A stretch of DNA of 64,000 nt from the NCBI RefSeq assembly GCF_002886045.1, contig NZ_CP025791.1:1076001-1140000 (forward strand). The letters run 5' to 3'. The stretch is from Flavivirga eckloniae. Lineage in GTDB: Bacteria > Bacteroidota > Bacteroidia > Flavobacteriales > Flavobacteriaceae. The position numbers were made by a program, and so were the translations under genes. This document shows positions 20,907-29,788 of this stretch, in pieces. How positions within the stretch are numbered: position 1 is the stretch's first letter; each line of letters begins with the position of its first letter. A model generated the notes under the pieces. It saw only the letters and a program-made list of their open reading frames with translations, searched no databases and was not told where the DNA came from.

Positions 20907-20956
20907 TACACTTCGTCGATTTTTTTTGCGTTTCATCGATTTCACCTATACATTTG
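20907..20956 (+). promoter_or_regulatory. Tandem TACACTTCGTCGAT motif with core promoter of the first giant gene
   Basis: TACACTTCGTCGAT at 20907-20920 and the related TGCGTTTCATCGAT at 20927-20940 are 20 bp apart. The core promoter overlaps them: TTTG at 20925-20928, a 20-bp spacer, and TACATTTG at 20949-20956. The start codon is at 21005. Confidence 0.6.
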
Positions 20957-21004
20957 AAACTAAAATTATAACCCTAAAACTATCGTTAACCACTCTTAAA
21001 AAAA

Positions 21005-24000
21005 ATGGTCTCTCACACTAAATCAATAACTTACATATTAAGTTTGCTAATTTCTATTAGTACTTTCTCTCAGGTAATATACTCTGAAGATTTCGAAACA
21101 GACTTCGATGTGGATACAAATGGTTGGACATTATCTAGCCCTACCAGCAATATGAACTGGGAAGGAGGAAATGGAGGAACACCATCTGGAGGAACAGGAC
21201 CTAGTGGAGCTAATACAGGGAGTTATTATGCTTTTGTTGAATCTTCGGGAACCAATGCTTTTTTTAAAGAAGCTATAATGACCAGCCCTTCTATAAACTT
21301 AACAGGATACAATAATCCTACTCTGTCCTTCTACTATCATATGTATGGAAGTAATATGGGGGATTTAAATATTGACATTAACGATGGCGGCGGTTGGACA
21401 ACTCTACTTACTATATCCGGGCAACAACAATTTAGTAATGGAGCTGCCTGGTCTAATACATTGTCTTCTGCCATAGACCTTTCTGCATATACGGGAGATA
21501 CTGTTCAAATAAGATTTCATGGTACCACATCAAACACTGGCGATTATTATCAAAGTGATTTTGCCATTGATGATCTCTTAATAAACGGCACCTTAATTGT
21601 TGGTTCAGAAATGGAAATACAAGGTAACGCGACCAGTATTGTTTCAGGAGACACAACACCTACAAGCGGAGATCATACCGAATTTGGTACTATTGCTAAT
21701 ACAACAACCTTAGATCGTACATTTACCATTCGAAACATAGGCAATTCTATCTTAAATTTAACAGGAGGAACACCATTAGTTAACATTAGTGGCAATGCCG
21801 CTTTTTCCATATTAACACAACCAAGTTCAAACACGATTACTAGTGGAGGAAACCTAACTTTCGTAGTTAGGTTCGCTCCTTCTGCAGTTGGTACTAATTT
21901 ACAGGCCACTATTTCCATTGATAATGATGATAGCGACGAAGATCCTTATACGTTTACGGTTCAAGGTACTTCTGTTATTTTGGCTCCCGAAATAAACATT
22001 CAGGGAAATTCGATCGATATTGCCTCAGGTGATAACACACCTGCTTTTGGTGATGATACAGAATTTGGTGTAACTACCACCTCAACAACAATTGACCACA
22101 CATTTACCATTCAAAATACAGGTACGTCTACCTTAAATTTAACCGGAGGCGCTCCTTTAGTAGATATTAGCGGTAACGCAGCCTTTTCTATTTTAACGCA
22201 ACCAAGTTCCAGTAGTATAACCAGTGGTGGCGATTTAACCTTTGTAGTTAGGTTTGCTCCTACGGTCGTTGGCTCCAATTTACAAGCTACTGTTTCTATT
22301 GACAATGACGATAGCGACGAAAACCCATACACCTTTGTGGTACAGGGCTCTGCTTTACTAAATCATTCACCTGGAGATGTCGACTCCAATTTACAATTAT
22401 GGTTACGTGCAGATCAAGGGATTGCCTTAACGGGAACAGATGTAGACTCTTGGACAGATCAATCTACCAACGGATTTACTGGTGCGTCAGGAGGAAGTGC
22501 AGATGCCGAATACGTTACTTCAGATCTTAACTTTAATCCTATTATAAGGTTTTCTGGTAATTCATTTTATAATTTAGGTAACCCGTCCCAATTAGACTTA
22601 CAACCCAATACAGACGAAATGACCATATTTACTGTGGTAGTTGCAAACGGATCCGGGACTGTATTTGGCAAATCAAATAACTCTACACGTAACTATCAGG
22701 TTTGGTTTGGATCAACAGACCGTGTATTACACAATACACTGGGAAGACAAGGAGGAAATCAAGCAGTGCGTTGGGGAACCATTTATGCATTAAATGAACC
22801 TAAACTTACAACTGGTATTGTTGCAGACACCGGTAACAGCCTTACCAGATTATCTCCATATGTAAATGGAGTGATTGATCCCGCCGATAGAAACGACGGA
22901 ACTTCAACAGGAAGCTCTGTTACAGACGTTCTGGTTGGGGCAAGAAGAAATGGTATTAATACCGGTTCGGGCTTTCGTTTTAATGGAGACATTGCAGAAA
23001 TTATAATGTACGACAGGGACCTTAATGCCACAGAACAACAACAAGTAGAAACCTATCTGGCTATAAAATACGGTATTACCTTAGGCTCTAATGATGCTTA
23101 TTGGGATTCCTCAACAAACACCTCTTCCCCATTTGGGTATGCAGGAACCAGTAATGATTATGTAGCCTCAGATAGCAGTATCATTTGGAATGGCACAACA
23201 AATGCCGGTTTTGGATATAATATTATTGGTGTCGCCAGAGACGACGATTCTAATTTATTACAACAAAGGTCTAAAAGTGTTAGTATTATTCCAGAAGCTA
23301 TTTTAACCATGGAAGCTGAGGCTGGTTCTTTAAATGCCGATTTAAGTTATTTACTAATTGGTAACAATAGCGATAATGTAGCGCTAATCACTACAGGACT
23401 TCCTGTACGATCAACAAATATTTTAGAAAGACGATGGCGTGCCAGAGAAAGTACTAATGATGCCGGAACAGTTACTTTAGAATTCGATTTAAGCACATCT
23501 TCCATTACTGATGCAGAAGCAACCAATTTAGAATTATTAATAGCTGATAATACCAGCTTCAATAATTACAAAAATATAGCAGGTTCTTATAACGCAACTA
23601 CAGATATTTTAACCTTTACAGGTATAAATTTTGAAGACGCAGAATATTTCACCTTAGGTACTACTGAAAGCTACACAAGCAATTACCATTTAAGTTTTAA
23701 TGGTACTACCAGATATGTTGATCTAGGAGACACCAACGATCTAACCGAAAATTTCACGATTTCTGCATGGATTAAAAGTAATGCCAACGGTAGAACCATA
23801 GTTTCCAAAGGAAGCGCTGCGGGCTATGAGTTTACTATTAACAGTTCCGGAAATCTGGTTATGAGTTTTAATTCCGGTACACAAACCGTAACGTCTACCA
23901 ACAATGTGCCTCAAAATGTTTGGCATCATGTTGCTGTAATTTACAACGGGTCAACTACAAAAGTTTATATTGATGGTATAGAAGATGGTACAGCTAATAT

Positions 24001-26257
24001 TAGCACCGATCCGGTTGCCAACTCAGAAAGCTTTTTAATTGGGGCTTCTGGAAGCTCGCCCAGCAACTTCTTTTCTGGAGAAATGGATGAGCTAAGAGTT
24101 TGGAACCGTGCTTTAACCGTAGACCAACTTCGATTTGTTATGAATCAGGAAATTGAAATTTCCGGTGGAAACATATACGGTACAATAATTCCTCAAACCG
24201 TAACAAAACACGAAACCAGTAGTATACCTTTAGCAGATTTAATGGCATACTACCCATTCTCTCAAGTAAGAGGTAATTGCGTGTTAAACGAATCATCAAA
24301 CACAACAGAAAACGGAAGACTTTATAACATACCTACCAGTTCTTTTGAAAGCCAAACTGCCCCCCTACCATTTGTTTCGGATGCTGATACAGACTGGGAT
24401 GTTGCAACAACATGGTTAAACAATGGTGTACAGTACATTCCTAACACGACAATTAATGGAACAGCTGTAGATTGGAATATTGTAGAAATTAATCATAATA
24501 TTTCTGTTGATAGAGATTTAAGTGTTTTAGCTTTAATTTCAAACAATAACGAACTTACTGTAAATGGTGATACGTCATTAAATACAGGACATGGACTAAC
24601 CGTAACGCACTATTTAAAGCTTGATGGTTCTATAGATTTAGAAGGAGAATCCCAACTCATCCAAACTACAGGTAGTGATTTTGATACTACAAGTACCGGT
24701 ACTTTAGAAAGAGACCAACAAGGTACCTCAAACACTTATTTGTACAACTATTGGTCATCGCCCATAGCTCCTACAAGTAATGCTAATTACACCCCGCTAA
24801 GTATATTCAGCAACATTAATTTCTTGGGTTCTGGCTATAATGGTACAGCAGCACCTGTTGCTGTTGCAGATTATTGGATATGGAAATATGCCAATAGAGT
24901 TAGCGACACCTATTCTGCGTGGCAACATGTTAGAAGCACAGGAACAATTTCACCAGGAGAAGGATTCACAATGAAAGGACCTGGGACATTAACCTCAGAT
25001 CAAAATTACGAGTTCTTAGGACAGCCGAATAACGGTGATATAACATTAACCCTAAGTGACGACAACGACTATCTAGTAGGAAATCCCTATCCTTCGGCGA
25101 TTGATGCAGATGCTTTTATTTTAGATCATATTAGTGTTACAGAAGGTGGAAACTACTCAAACCTAACAGAAAATATTATAAATGGCGCGCTCTATTTCTG
25201 GGATCATTTTGCAAATAACACTCATATATTGGCAGCATACCAAGGTGGTTATGCTACTTACACCCTAATGGGAGGTGCAGTTGCCATTTCAAATGACACA
25301 AGAATTAACGCTAGTGGAGCCGCAGGAACCAAACTCCCCGAAAGATACATTCCTGTAGGCCAAGGATTCTTTGTTTCTGCTGTATTAGATCCCGATTTAA
25401 TTGGAGAAGCAAACGACCCCGGAATAACCTTACCCGTTAATGGGGGCACTATTACATTTAGAAATAGTCATCGTGTATTCCAAAGAGAAATTGTTTCCGG
25501 ATCCAATACAGGGTCTCTATTCCTAAAAAATAATTCTAAAGGAAAAGCAGCTACAGCACTTAAAAAAGCAGACCAAAGAAAAAAAATCAGGTTAATGTTT
25601 GACTCTCCAGGTGGTTATCATCGTCAATTACTAGTTGGTGCAGACGAAAAAGCATCCAACGGATTCGATATAGGTTACGATGCACTGCTTATTGAATCGA
25701 ATAACGAAGATATGTACTGGCATATGAATAATTCCAACCTCATTATTCAGGCCGTTAATAATTTTAACGAAGAACAAGTACTCCCTTTAGGTATTAAAAT
25801 AAATACCGAAGGCATCACAACAATAAAAATTGATGAATTGATAAATATCGATAACAGTCAAAATATTTATTTGCACGACAAGGAACTTAACACCTATCAT
25901 AACTTAAAACAAAGTAACTATGAGGTTTATTTAACTCCTGGCGATTACTTAGAACGTTTTGAAATTACATTCTCGAAGAATAATACGCTATTAAATATAG
26001 AGGCTATCGAACATGATGAATTACAAATTTATTATTCCAATGAAAAGAAAAGCCTCATTGTTCACAACCCTATTTTAAAACAAATTAAATCTATAGAAAT
26101 ATACAATATTTTAGGACAGCTTGTTTACAAACTCAATATTGAAACCAACGAAAAATACATAGAACACAAAACACAAGATATTACAACTGGTACATACATT
26201 GTTAAAATGAAAACGGATGCAGAAACCATCTCTAAAAAAGTACTAGTAAAACAATAA
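21005..26257 (+). CDS. Giant modular T9SS surface protein (MAM-like, choice-of-anchor D, LamG)
   Basis: A 1750-residue secreted protein. Order by eye: signal peptide to about residue 23; MAM-like jelly roll (about 26-195); two tandem choice-of-anchor D/ASH-like repeats (about 200-320 and 327-445, nearly identical, each with NDDSDE before the last strand); LamG/ConA-like domain (about 457-690) ending YLAIKYGITLG; a beta-rich linker; a second LamG (about 893-1048, with WHHVAVIYNGSTTKVYIDG); a shared module of about 600 residues (1055-1660); and a C-terminal T9SS type A sorting domain (about 1675-1750, ILGQLVYKLN...GTYIVKMKTD). No catalytic motif is recognised. It probably binds polysaccharide or forms surface structure. 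It is monocistronic, with a shared motif in its promoter and a strong terminator after it. Confidence 0.85.
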   Translation: MVSHTKSITYILSLLISISTFSQVIYSEDFETDFDVDTNGWTLSSPTSNMNWEGGNGGTPSGGTGPSGANTGSYYAFVESSGTNAFFKEAIMTSPSINLTGYNNPTLSFYYHMYGSNMGDLNIDINDGGGWTTLLTISGQQQFSNGAAWSNTLSSAIDLSAYTGDTVQIRFHGTTSNTGDYYQSDFAIDDLLINGTLIVGSEMEIQGNATSIVSGDTTPTSGDHTEFGTIANTTTLDRTFTIRNIGNSILNLTGGTPLVNISGNAAFSILTQPSSNTITSGGNLTFVVRFAPSAVGTNLQATISIDNDDSDEDPYTFTVQGTSVILAPEINIQGNSIDIASGDNTPAFGDDTEFGVTTTSTTIDHTFTIQNTGTSTLNLTGGAPLVDISGNAAFSILTQPSSSSITSGGDLTFVVRFAPTVVGSNLQATVSIDNDDSDENPYTFVVQGSALLNHSPGDVDSNLQLWLRADQGIALTGTDVDSWTDQSTNGFTGASGGSADAEYVTSDLNFNPIIRFSGNSFYNLGNPSQLDLQPNTDEMTIFTVVVANGSGTVFGKSNNSTRNYQVWFGSTDRVLHNTLGRQGGNQAVRWGTIYALNEPKLTTGIVADTGNSLTRLSPYVNGVIDPADRNDGTSTGSSVTDVLVGARRNGINTGSGFRFNGDIAEIIMYDRDLNATEQQQVETYLAIKYGITLGSNDAYWDSSTNTSSPFGYAGTSNDYVASDSSIIWNGTTNAGFGYNIIGVARDDDSNLLQQRSKSVSIIPEAILTMEAEAGSLNADLSYLLIGNNSDNVALITTGLPVRSTNILERRWRARESTNDAGTVTLEFDLSTSSITDAEATNLELLIADNTSFNNYKNIAGSYNATTDILTFTGINFEDAEYFTLGTTESYTSNYHLSFNGTTRYVDLGDTNDLTENFTISAWIKSNANGRTIVSKGSAAGYEFTINSSGNLVMSFNSGTQTVTSTNNVPQNVWHHVAVIYNGSTTKVYIDGIEDGTANISTDPVANSESFLIGASGSSPSNFFSGEMDELRVWNRALTVDQLRFVMNQEIEISGGNIYGTIIPQTVTKHETSSIPLADLMAYYPFSQVRGNCVLNESSNTTENGRLYNIPTSSFESQTAPLPFVSDADTDWDVATTWLNNGVQYIPNTTINGTAVDWNIVEINHNISVDRDLSVLALISNNNELTVNGDTSLNTGHGLTVTHYLKLDGSIDLEGESQLIQTTGSDFDTTSTGTLERDQQGTSNTYLYNYWSSPIAPTSNANYTPLSIFSNINFLGSGYNGTAAPVAVADYWIWKYANRVSDTYSAWQHVRSTGTISPGEGFTMKGPGTLTSDQNYEFLGQPNNGDITLTLSDDNDYLVGNPYPSAIDADAFILDHISVTEGGNYSNLTENIINGALYFWDHFANNTHILAAYQGGYATYTLMGGAVAISNDTRINASGAAGTKLPERYIPVGQGFFVSAVLDPDLIGEANDPGITLPVNGGTITFRNSHRVFQREIVSGSNTGSLFLKNNSKGKAATALKKADQRKKIRLMFDSPGGYHRQLLVGADEKASNGFDIGYDALLIESNNEDMYWHMNNSNLIIQAVNNFNEEQVLPLGIKINTEGITTIKIDELINIDNSQNIYLHDKELNTYHNLKQSNYEVYLTPGDYLERFEITFSKNNTLLNIEAIEHDELQIYYSNEKKSLIVHNPILKQIKSIEIYNILGQLVYKLNIETNEKYIEHKTQDITTGTYIVKMKTDAETISKKVLVKQ

Positions 26258-26296
26258 TTATTCTCTCTTATCCCTCGTCTGTATTTTGCTAAAAAC

Positions 26297-26329
26297 GCTA
26301 AAGCCTTAAATTTAATTTAAGGCTTTAGC
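26297..26329. terminator. Bidirectional terminator, perfect 15-bp stem
   Basis: GCTAAAGCCTTAAAT, a 3-base loop and ATTTAAGGCTTTAGC, followed by TTTATAAA, between the convergent giant gene and the sulfatase. Confidence 0.85.
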
Positions 26330-26349
26330 TTTATAAAACTACCTCCTAT

Positions 26350-29300
26350 TTATTCTTTTACAACCTTTTCGGTTTTTAGTTTACCATTCGATTTAATTTG
26401 CAACAAATAAATACCCCTATCTAAATGCTCTAATGGTAATGTAAAAGAATGTTCTTTATAATTTTTGTTTAAAATTGTTTTGCCGAGAATATCGTATAAT
26501 GTAACTTCTACATGATCAGTAACACCTTTAATACTAACCTGTAAATGGTCTACAAACGGATTTGGATGTACAACAATAAAACCAGCACGTCGTTCTTGCT
26601 CTCCCAAAGTACCCAAACATGCTGAATCTGATATTTGGGTTGGTGTTAAAACAACATCATTATACACAGTAAATGCATCCATTTTTCCTGTAAAAAAAGC
26701 ATCCGATGCATTTTGAAAACTATCATTTCCACTTAGCTTACCTCCAATACCTCCATAGCTATAATGACTTATTATCGATGCAGGAGCACTATTACTACTA
26801 GCCACCTCAACACCATCAATGTATAATTTTTGAGATGTACTTAGCTCATCGTATACAAATGCGATATGATGCCAATCGCTATCATTAGGGAATGCAGCAC
26901 TTATTTGATCAGCCACACTGGATGTCTCTCTTACTATAGCCTCCAAATTAGAATTATTCAACCTAATAGCTATGCCTCTGTTTTGTCCACCTTCATCAAA
27001 AATATCTTGAATACCCGTTAAAGACGAAGGTTTAATCCATGCCATAACACTTCTGGAATTCGTTATTATATTTAAAAAACTATCTGGCGAAGTAGAATTT
27101 GTGGCATATTGAATAGCCTCAGTACCATTAAATACAACAGATCGATCCCCTTCTTTAAAATCTACATCATCATAAGTAATCGCTCCAGAAGGCGCTACTG
27201 TTGGATCATGATTATTTCCTGATGCATCATCGGCATTACTGGCCAGATCAAAATCCCAAAAAGCTTCATAACCACTAGTGGGTTGACAACCTGCCGTTGA
27301 ATTAGCAATTACCAGACAGGCAGCATCTTCAATTTGTGAAGCAGATAAAGCTGTATTATAAACAGAAAACGCATCCATTTTCCCTGTAAAATAGCTATCT
27401 GCTGAAACAGCAAAACTATCCCAACTGCCAATAACACCTCCAATACCACCTCCAGTAGTATTATGAGATCCAATAGAAGCTGGCGCAGAACTACTTGTGG
27501 CAACTTCTACACCGTCTATATATAGCTTGTGACTTGTATTACCTCCATCATAAACAAAAGCAACATGATGCCAATCGCCATCATTAGGAAATGTAGCAGT
27601 CAAAACATCTGTAATGATTGTTGTTTGCCTTACTACAGATTCTAAATTTGAGCCATTTAAACGCATTGCCATACCTACAGTATTACCGCCCTCATCAAAT
27701 ATGTCCTGAACTCCGGATAAGCTGGTTGGTTTTATCCACGCCGAAACCGTACGCGCTGTGGTCGCTTCGGAAATGAATGTCGCACTGCTATAATTTATAT
27801 CCACCGTACCGTCAAACACTACAGACTGATCCCCTTCTTTAAAATCTACCGTGTCGTACGTTAAAGTACCATTTACAGGATTTGGGTCATGGCCATTCCC
27901 AGAAACATCATTGGCATCGCTCACTGTGTCAAAATCCCAATACGCTTCATAACCACTCACCGCCTGACATCCATCGGATGAGTTAGAACCACCTCCACTA
28001 GTACTTATTATATAAGGTAAATCTACCGTTGCACCACCAACCCGATAAGTTGGTAACGGGGCAGATATATTGATTAAATGATTACGCAAATCAGTACTCA
28101 TATCGTTACCTATTATTAAAGTAGCCTCATCTGGACTTCCAGACAATAAGTTCGTTACTTCACTAATATCATTAATAAGATCGTATAACTCGTACGATTC
28201 AGTTTCATAATTATAAATTAATTTATAATCCCCCTTTCTAATAATAGAAACAGGTCTGGCATCTCGATTTGAATCTATAAGATATCCAGGATAATGCCAA
28301 TACAATGCATCTCTGCTTAACGCAGTTCCGTTGGTTAACATTTGCCAGTGGCTTACACCATCTATTTCGTAACCGCCGCCAGGTAAAGTACCTCCCGCTG
28401 CTTCAACAAAAGTTGGATATATATCAAATCCAATAATAGGTGTCGTATTAATAGTTCCCTTATTTGATAACCATGGAGCCTCAGACCATACAATACTAAC
28501 AGACCTAATACCACCTTCGTACCACTCGCCTTTCATACCCCGTAAAGGTCCAGCATCATCACTATGAACCGCTCCTCCGTTATCTGATATAAAATAAACC
28601 AGAGTATTTTCAGATAGCATATTACCAGGGTTTCTTGGATCTGCAGTCGTTTTTAAGTAATCAATCAATCTACCTATGGTTTGATCCATACCTTCTGCCA
28701 AAGCTGCCTGTCCCGGTTTTCTGTCGTGCCCCATAGAACTTGGGTTGCTAATTGCCTTGTTTTCATATTTGGCTCTTAAATCTGGTCGTGCATCACTTGG
28801 ATTAAACGGACCATGTATTGCAAAGTTGCTAAAGTGCATAAAAAATGGACTATTGATATTTGCATCAATAAAATCCATGGCGGCATCTGCCATGGCATCT
28901 GTAACGTGTTTTGCTGTACCTTCTAAAGAATTATCGCCAGCCAACATTAAAGATTCTGCTGCAGTATATGGCTCCGCATAAGGGTCTAATTCAGGACCAA
29001 TACTACTACCAAAAGTATATGGAACGCCACTATTGGAAGCAAAATAATTACCTGGATTCCCTTTGGTACCTCCTCCATAATTAACATCGAACCCCTGATC
29101 TGTTGCGGCATTATTTGTTACATTCGTAGCTTCATTTTCTCCAACATGATATTTTCCTAAATGCACTGTTTCATAACCTGCTGTTTGCATGGTTTCCGCA
29201 AGGGTTATCGCAGCTACTGGTAGCTCATCTACACCGCTTGGCAAGCCATTATCCGGACCTATAAGTAAAGTTGAATTCCCGCCTCTGTTTAAATTATCGA

Positions 29301-29601
29301 CAGCAAAAATGTTATTAGTTGGTCGCGAAGCATATTGCCCACTTAAAATTGCGGCTCTTGTTGGTGCGCAATTTGAACCATTAACATAACCATAAGGAAA
29401 AGCAATGCCTTCGCTGGCTAATGTTGCTAATCTGGGCGTTTCAAAAAAATCACTTGGATTATTTAAATTCGTTAATCCTGTACTAACTTGAGACCACCCC
29501 ATATCGTCTGCTATAATAACTATGACGTTTGGAGATTGAGAGTAAACTTTGGTAACTACAATAAAAAATAATAGCAATAAATAAGTAGTTATTGTTTTCA
29601 T
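26350..29601 (-). CDS. Secreted S1-family sulfatase with two LamG domains and T9SS sorting domain
   Basis: With the ATG at 29601 (a TTG 18 bp upstream is rejected) the product has 1083 residues. After a signal peptide ending in VYSQ comes the sulfatase domain: IIADDMGWSQV metal site, C78-A-P-T-R as the formylglycine site, HLGKYHVGENE and ISDNGGAVHSD. It runs to about residue 530. Two tandem LamG domains follow (about 545-770 and 770-995), both opening GCQ..SGYEA.WDFD and containing DWHH.AFVYD and KLYIDGVEVAS. A T9SS sorting domain ends the protein (PNPFVDHLQVSIKG ... GIYLLQIKSNG). It should be exported and surface-attached or released, desulfating a polymer while the LamG domains hold it. It is a close paralog of the sulfatase at 29789, which lies upstream in the same direction with a terminator between them. 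Confidence 0.9.
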   Translation of the reverse strand: MKTITTYLLLLFFIVVTKVYSQSPNVIVIIADDMGWSQVSTGLTNLNNPSDFFETPRLATLASEGIAFPYGYVNGSNCAPTRAAILSGQYASRPTNNIFAVDNLNRGGNSTLLIGPDNGLPSGVDELPVAAITLAETMQTAGYETVHLGKYHVGENEATNVTNNAATDQGFDVNYGGGTKGNPGNYFASNSGVPYTFGSSIGPELDPYAEPYTAAESLMLAGDNSLEGTAKHVTDAMADAAMDFIDANINSPFFMHFSNFAIHGPFNPSDARPDLRAKYENKAISNPSSMGHDRKPGQAALAEGMDQTIGRLIDYLKTTADPRNPGNMLSENTLVYFISDNGGAVHSDDAGPLRGMKGEWYEGGIRSVSIVWSEAPWLSNKGTINTTPIIGFDIYPTFVEAAGGTLPGGGYEIDGVSHWQMLTNGTALSRDALYWHYPGYLIDSNRDARPVSIIRKGDYKLIYNYETESYELYDLINDISEVTNLLSGSPDEATLIIGNDMSTDLRNHLINISAPLPTYRVGGATVDLPYIISTSGGGSNSSDGCQAVSGYEAYWDFDTVSDANDVSGNGHDPNPVNGTLTYDTVDFKEGDQSVVFDGTVDINYSSATFISEATTARTVSAWIKPTSLSGVQDIFDEGGNTVGMAMRLNGSNLESVVRQTTIITDVLTATFPNDGDWHHVAFVYDGGNTSHKLYIDGVEVATSSSAPASIGSHNTTGGGIGGVIGSWDSFAVSADSYFTGKMDAFSVYNTALSASQIEDAACLVIANSTAGCQPTSGYEAFWDFDLASNADDASGNNHDPTVAPSGAITYDDVDFKEGDRSVVFNGTEAIQYATNSTSPDSFLNIITNSRSVMAWIKPSSLTGIQDIFDEGGQNRGIAIRLNNSNLEAIVRETSSVADQISAAFPNDSDWHHIAFVYDELSTSQKLYIDGVEVASSNSAPASIISHYSYGGIGGKLSGNDSFQNASDAFFTGKMDAFTVYNDVVLTPTQISDSACLGTLGEQERRAGFIVVHPNPFVDHLQVSIKGVTDHVEVTLYDILGKTILNKNYKEHSFTLPLEHLDRGIYLLQIKSNGKLKTEKVVKE

Positions 29602-29632
29602 AAGATTTGTGGTTAGCAATTAATTATGTTGA

Positions 29633-29675
29633 CAAATATAATAGCATTTAATCGATAAAAAAAGCTTTTTGTCGA
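29633..29675 (-). promoter_or_regulatory. Promoter and inverted TTTRTCGAT motif of the first LamG sulfatase gene
   Basis: On the minus strand TATATTTG (29633-29640) is a full -7 match 31 bp before the ATG. Just upstream, minus-strand TTTATCGAT (29651-29659) and plus-strand TTTGTCGAT (29667-29675) form an imperfect palindrome. The half-site matches the motif seen before the giant genes, but inverted rather than tandem. Confidence 0.5.
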
Positions 29676-29730
29676 TTTATTATTACAAATATTACATTTA
29701 TACTAGTAATAACCCTACATAACAACACAA

Positions 29731-29759
29731 AAAAGAGAAGGTTTTCTTCCTTCTCTTTT
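29731..29759 (-). terminator. Terminator of the second LamG sulfatase gene
   Basis: AAAAGAGAAGG and CCTTCTCTTTT are perfect 11-bp arms around a 7-base loop, with a T-rich tail in the minus direction, 30 bp past the stop. Confidence 0.8.
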
Positions 29760-29788
29760 CAGTAAAATCACAAAATAATTAGCTTATT

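Larger units (their letters stand above)
20484..21004. other. Regulatory intergenic region before the first giant T9SS gene
   Basis: A 521-bp region. A loose hairpin (GTAACC/GGTTAC arms) at about 20501-20542 follows the AraC gene and may end its transcript. Direct repeats occupy 20810-20841, and a tandem motif plus core promoter occupy 20907-20956. No gene was seen; a short open frame near 20620-20710 is discounted. Confidence 0.5.
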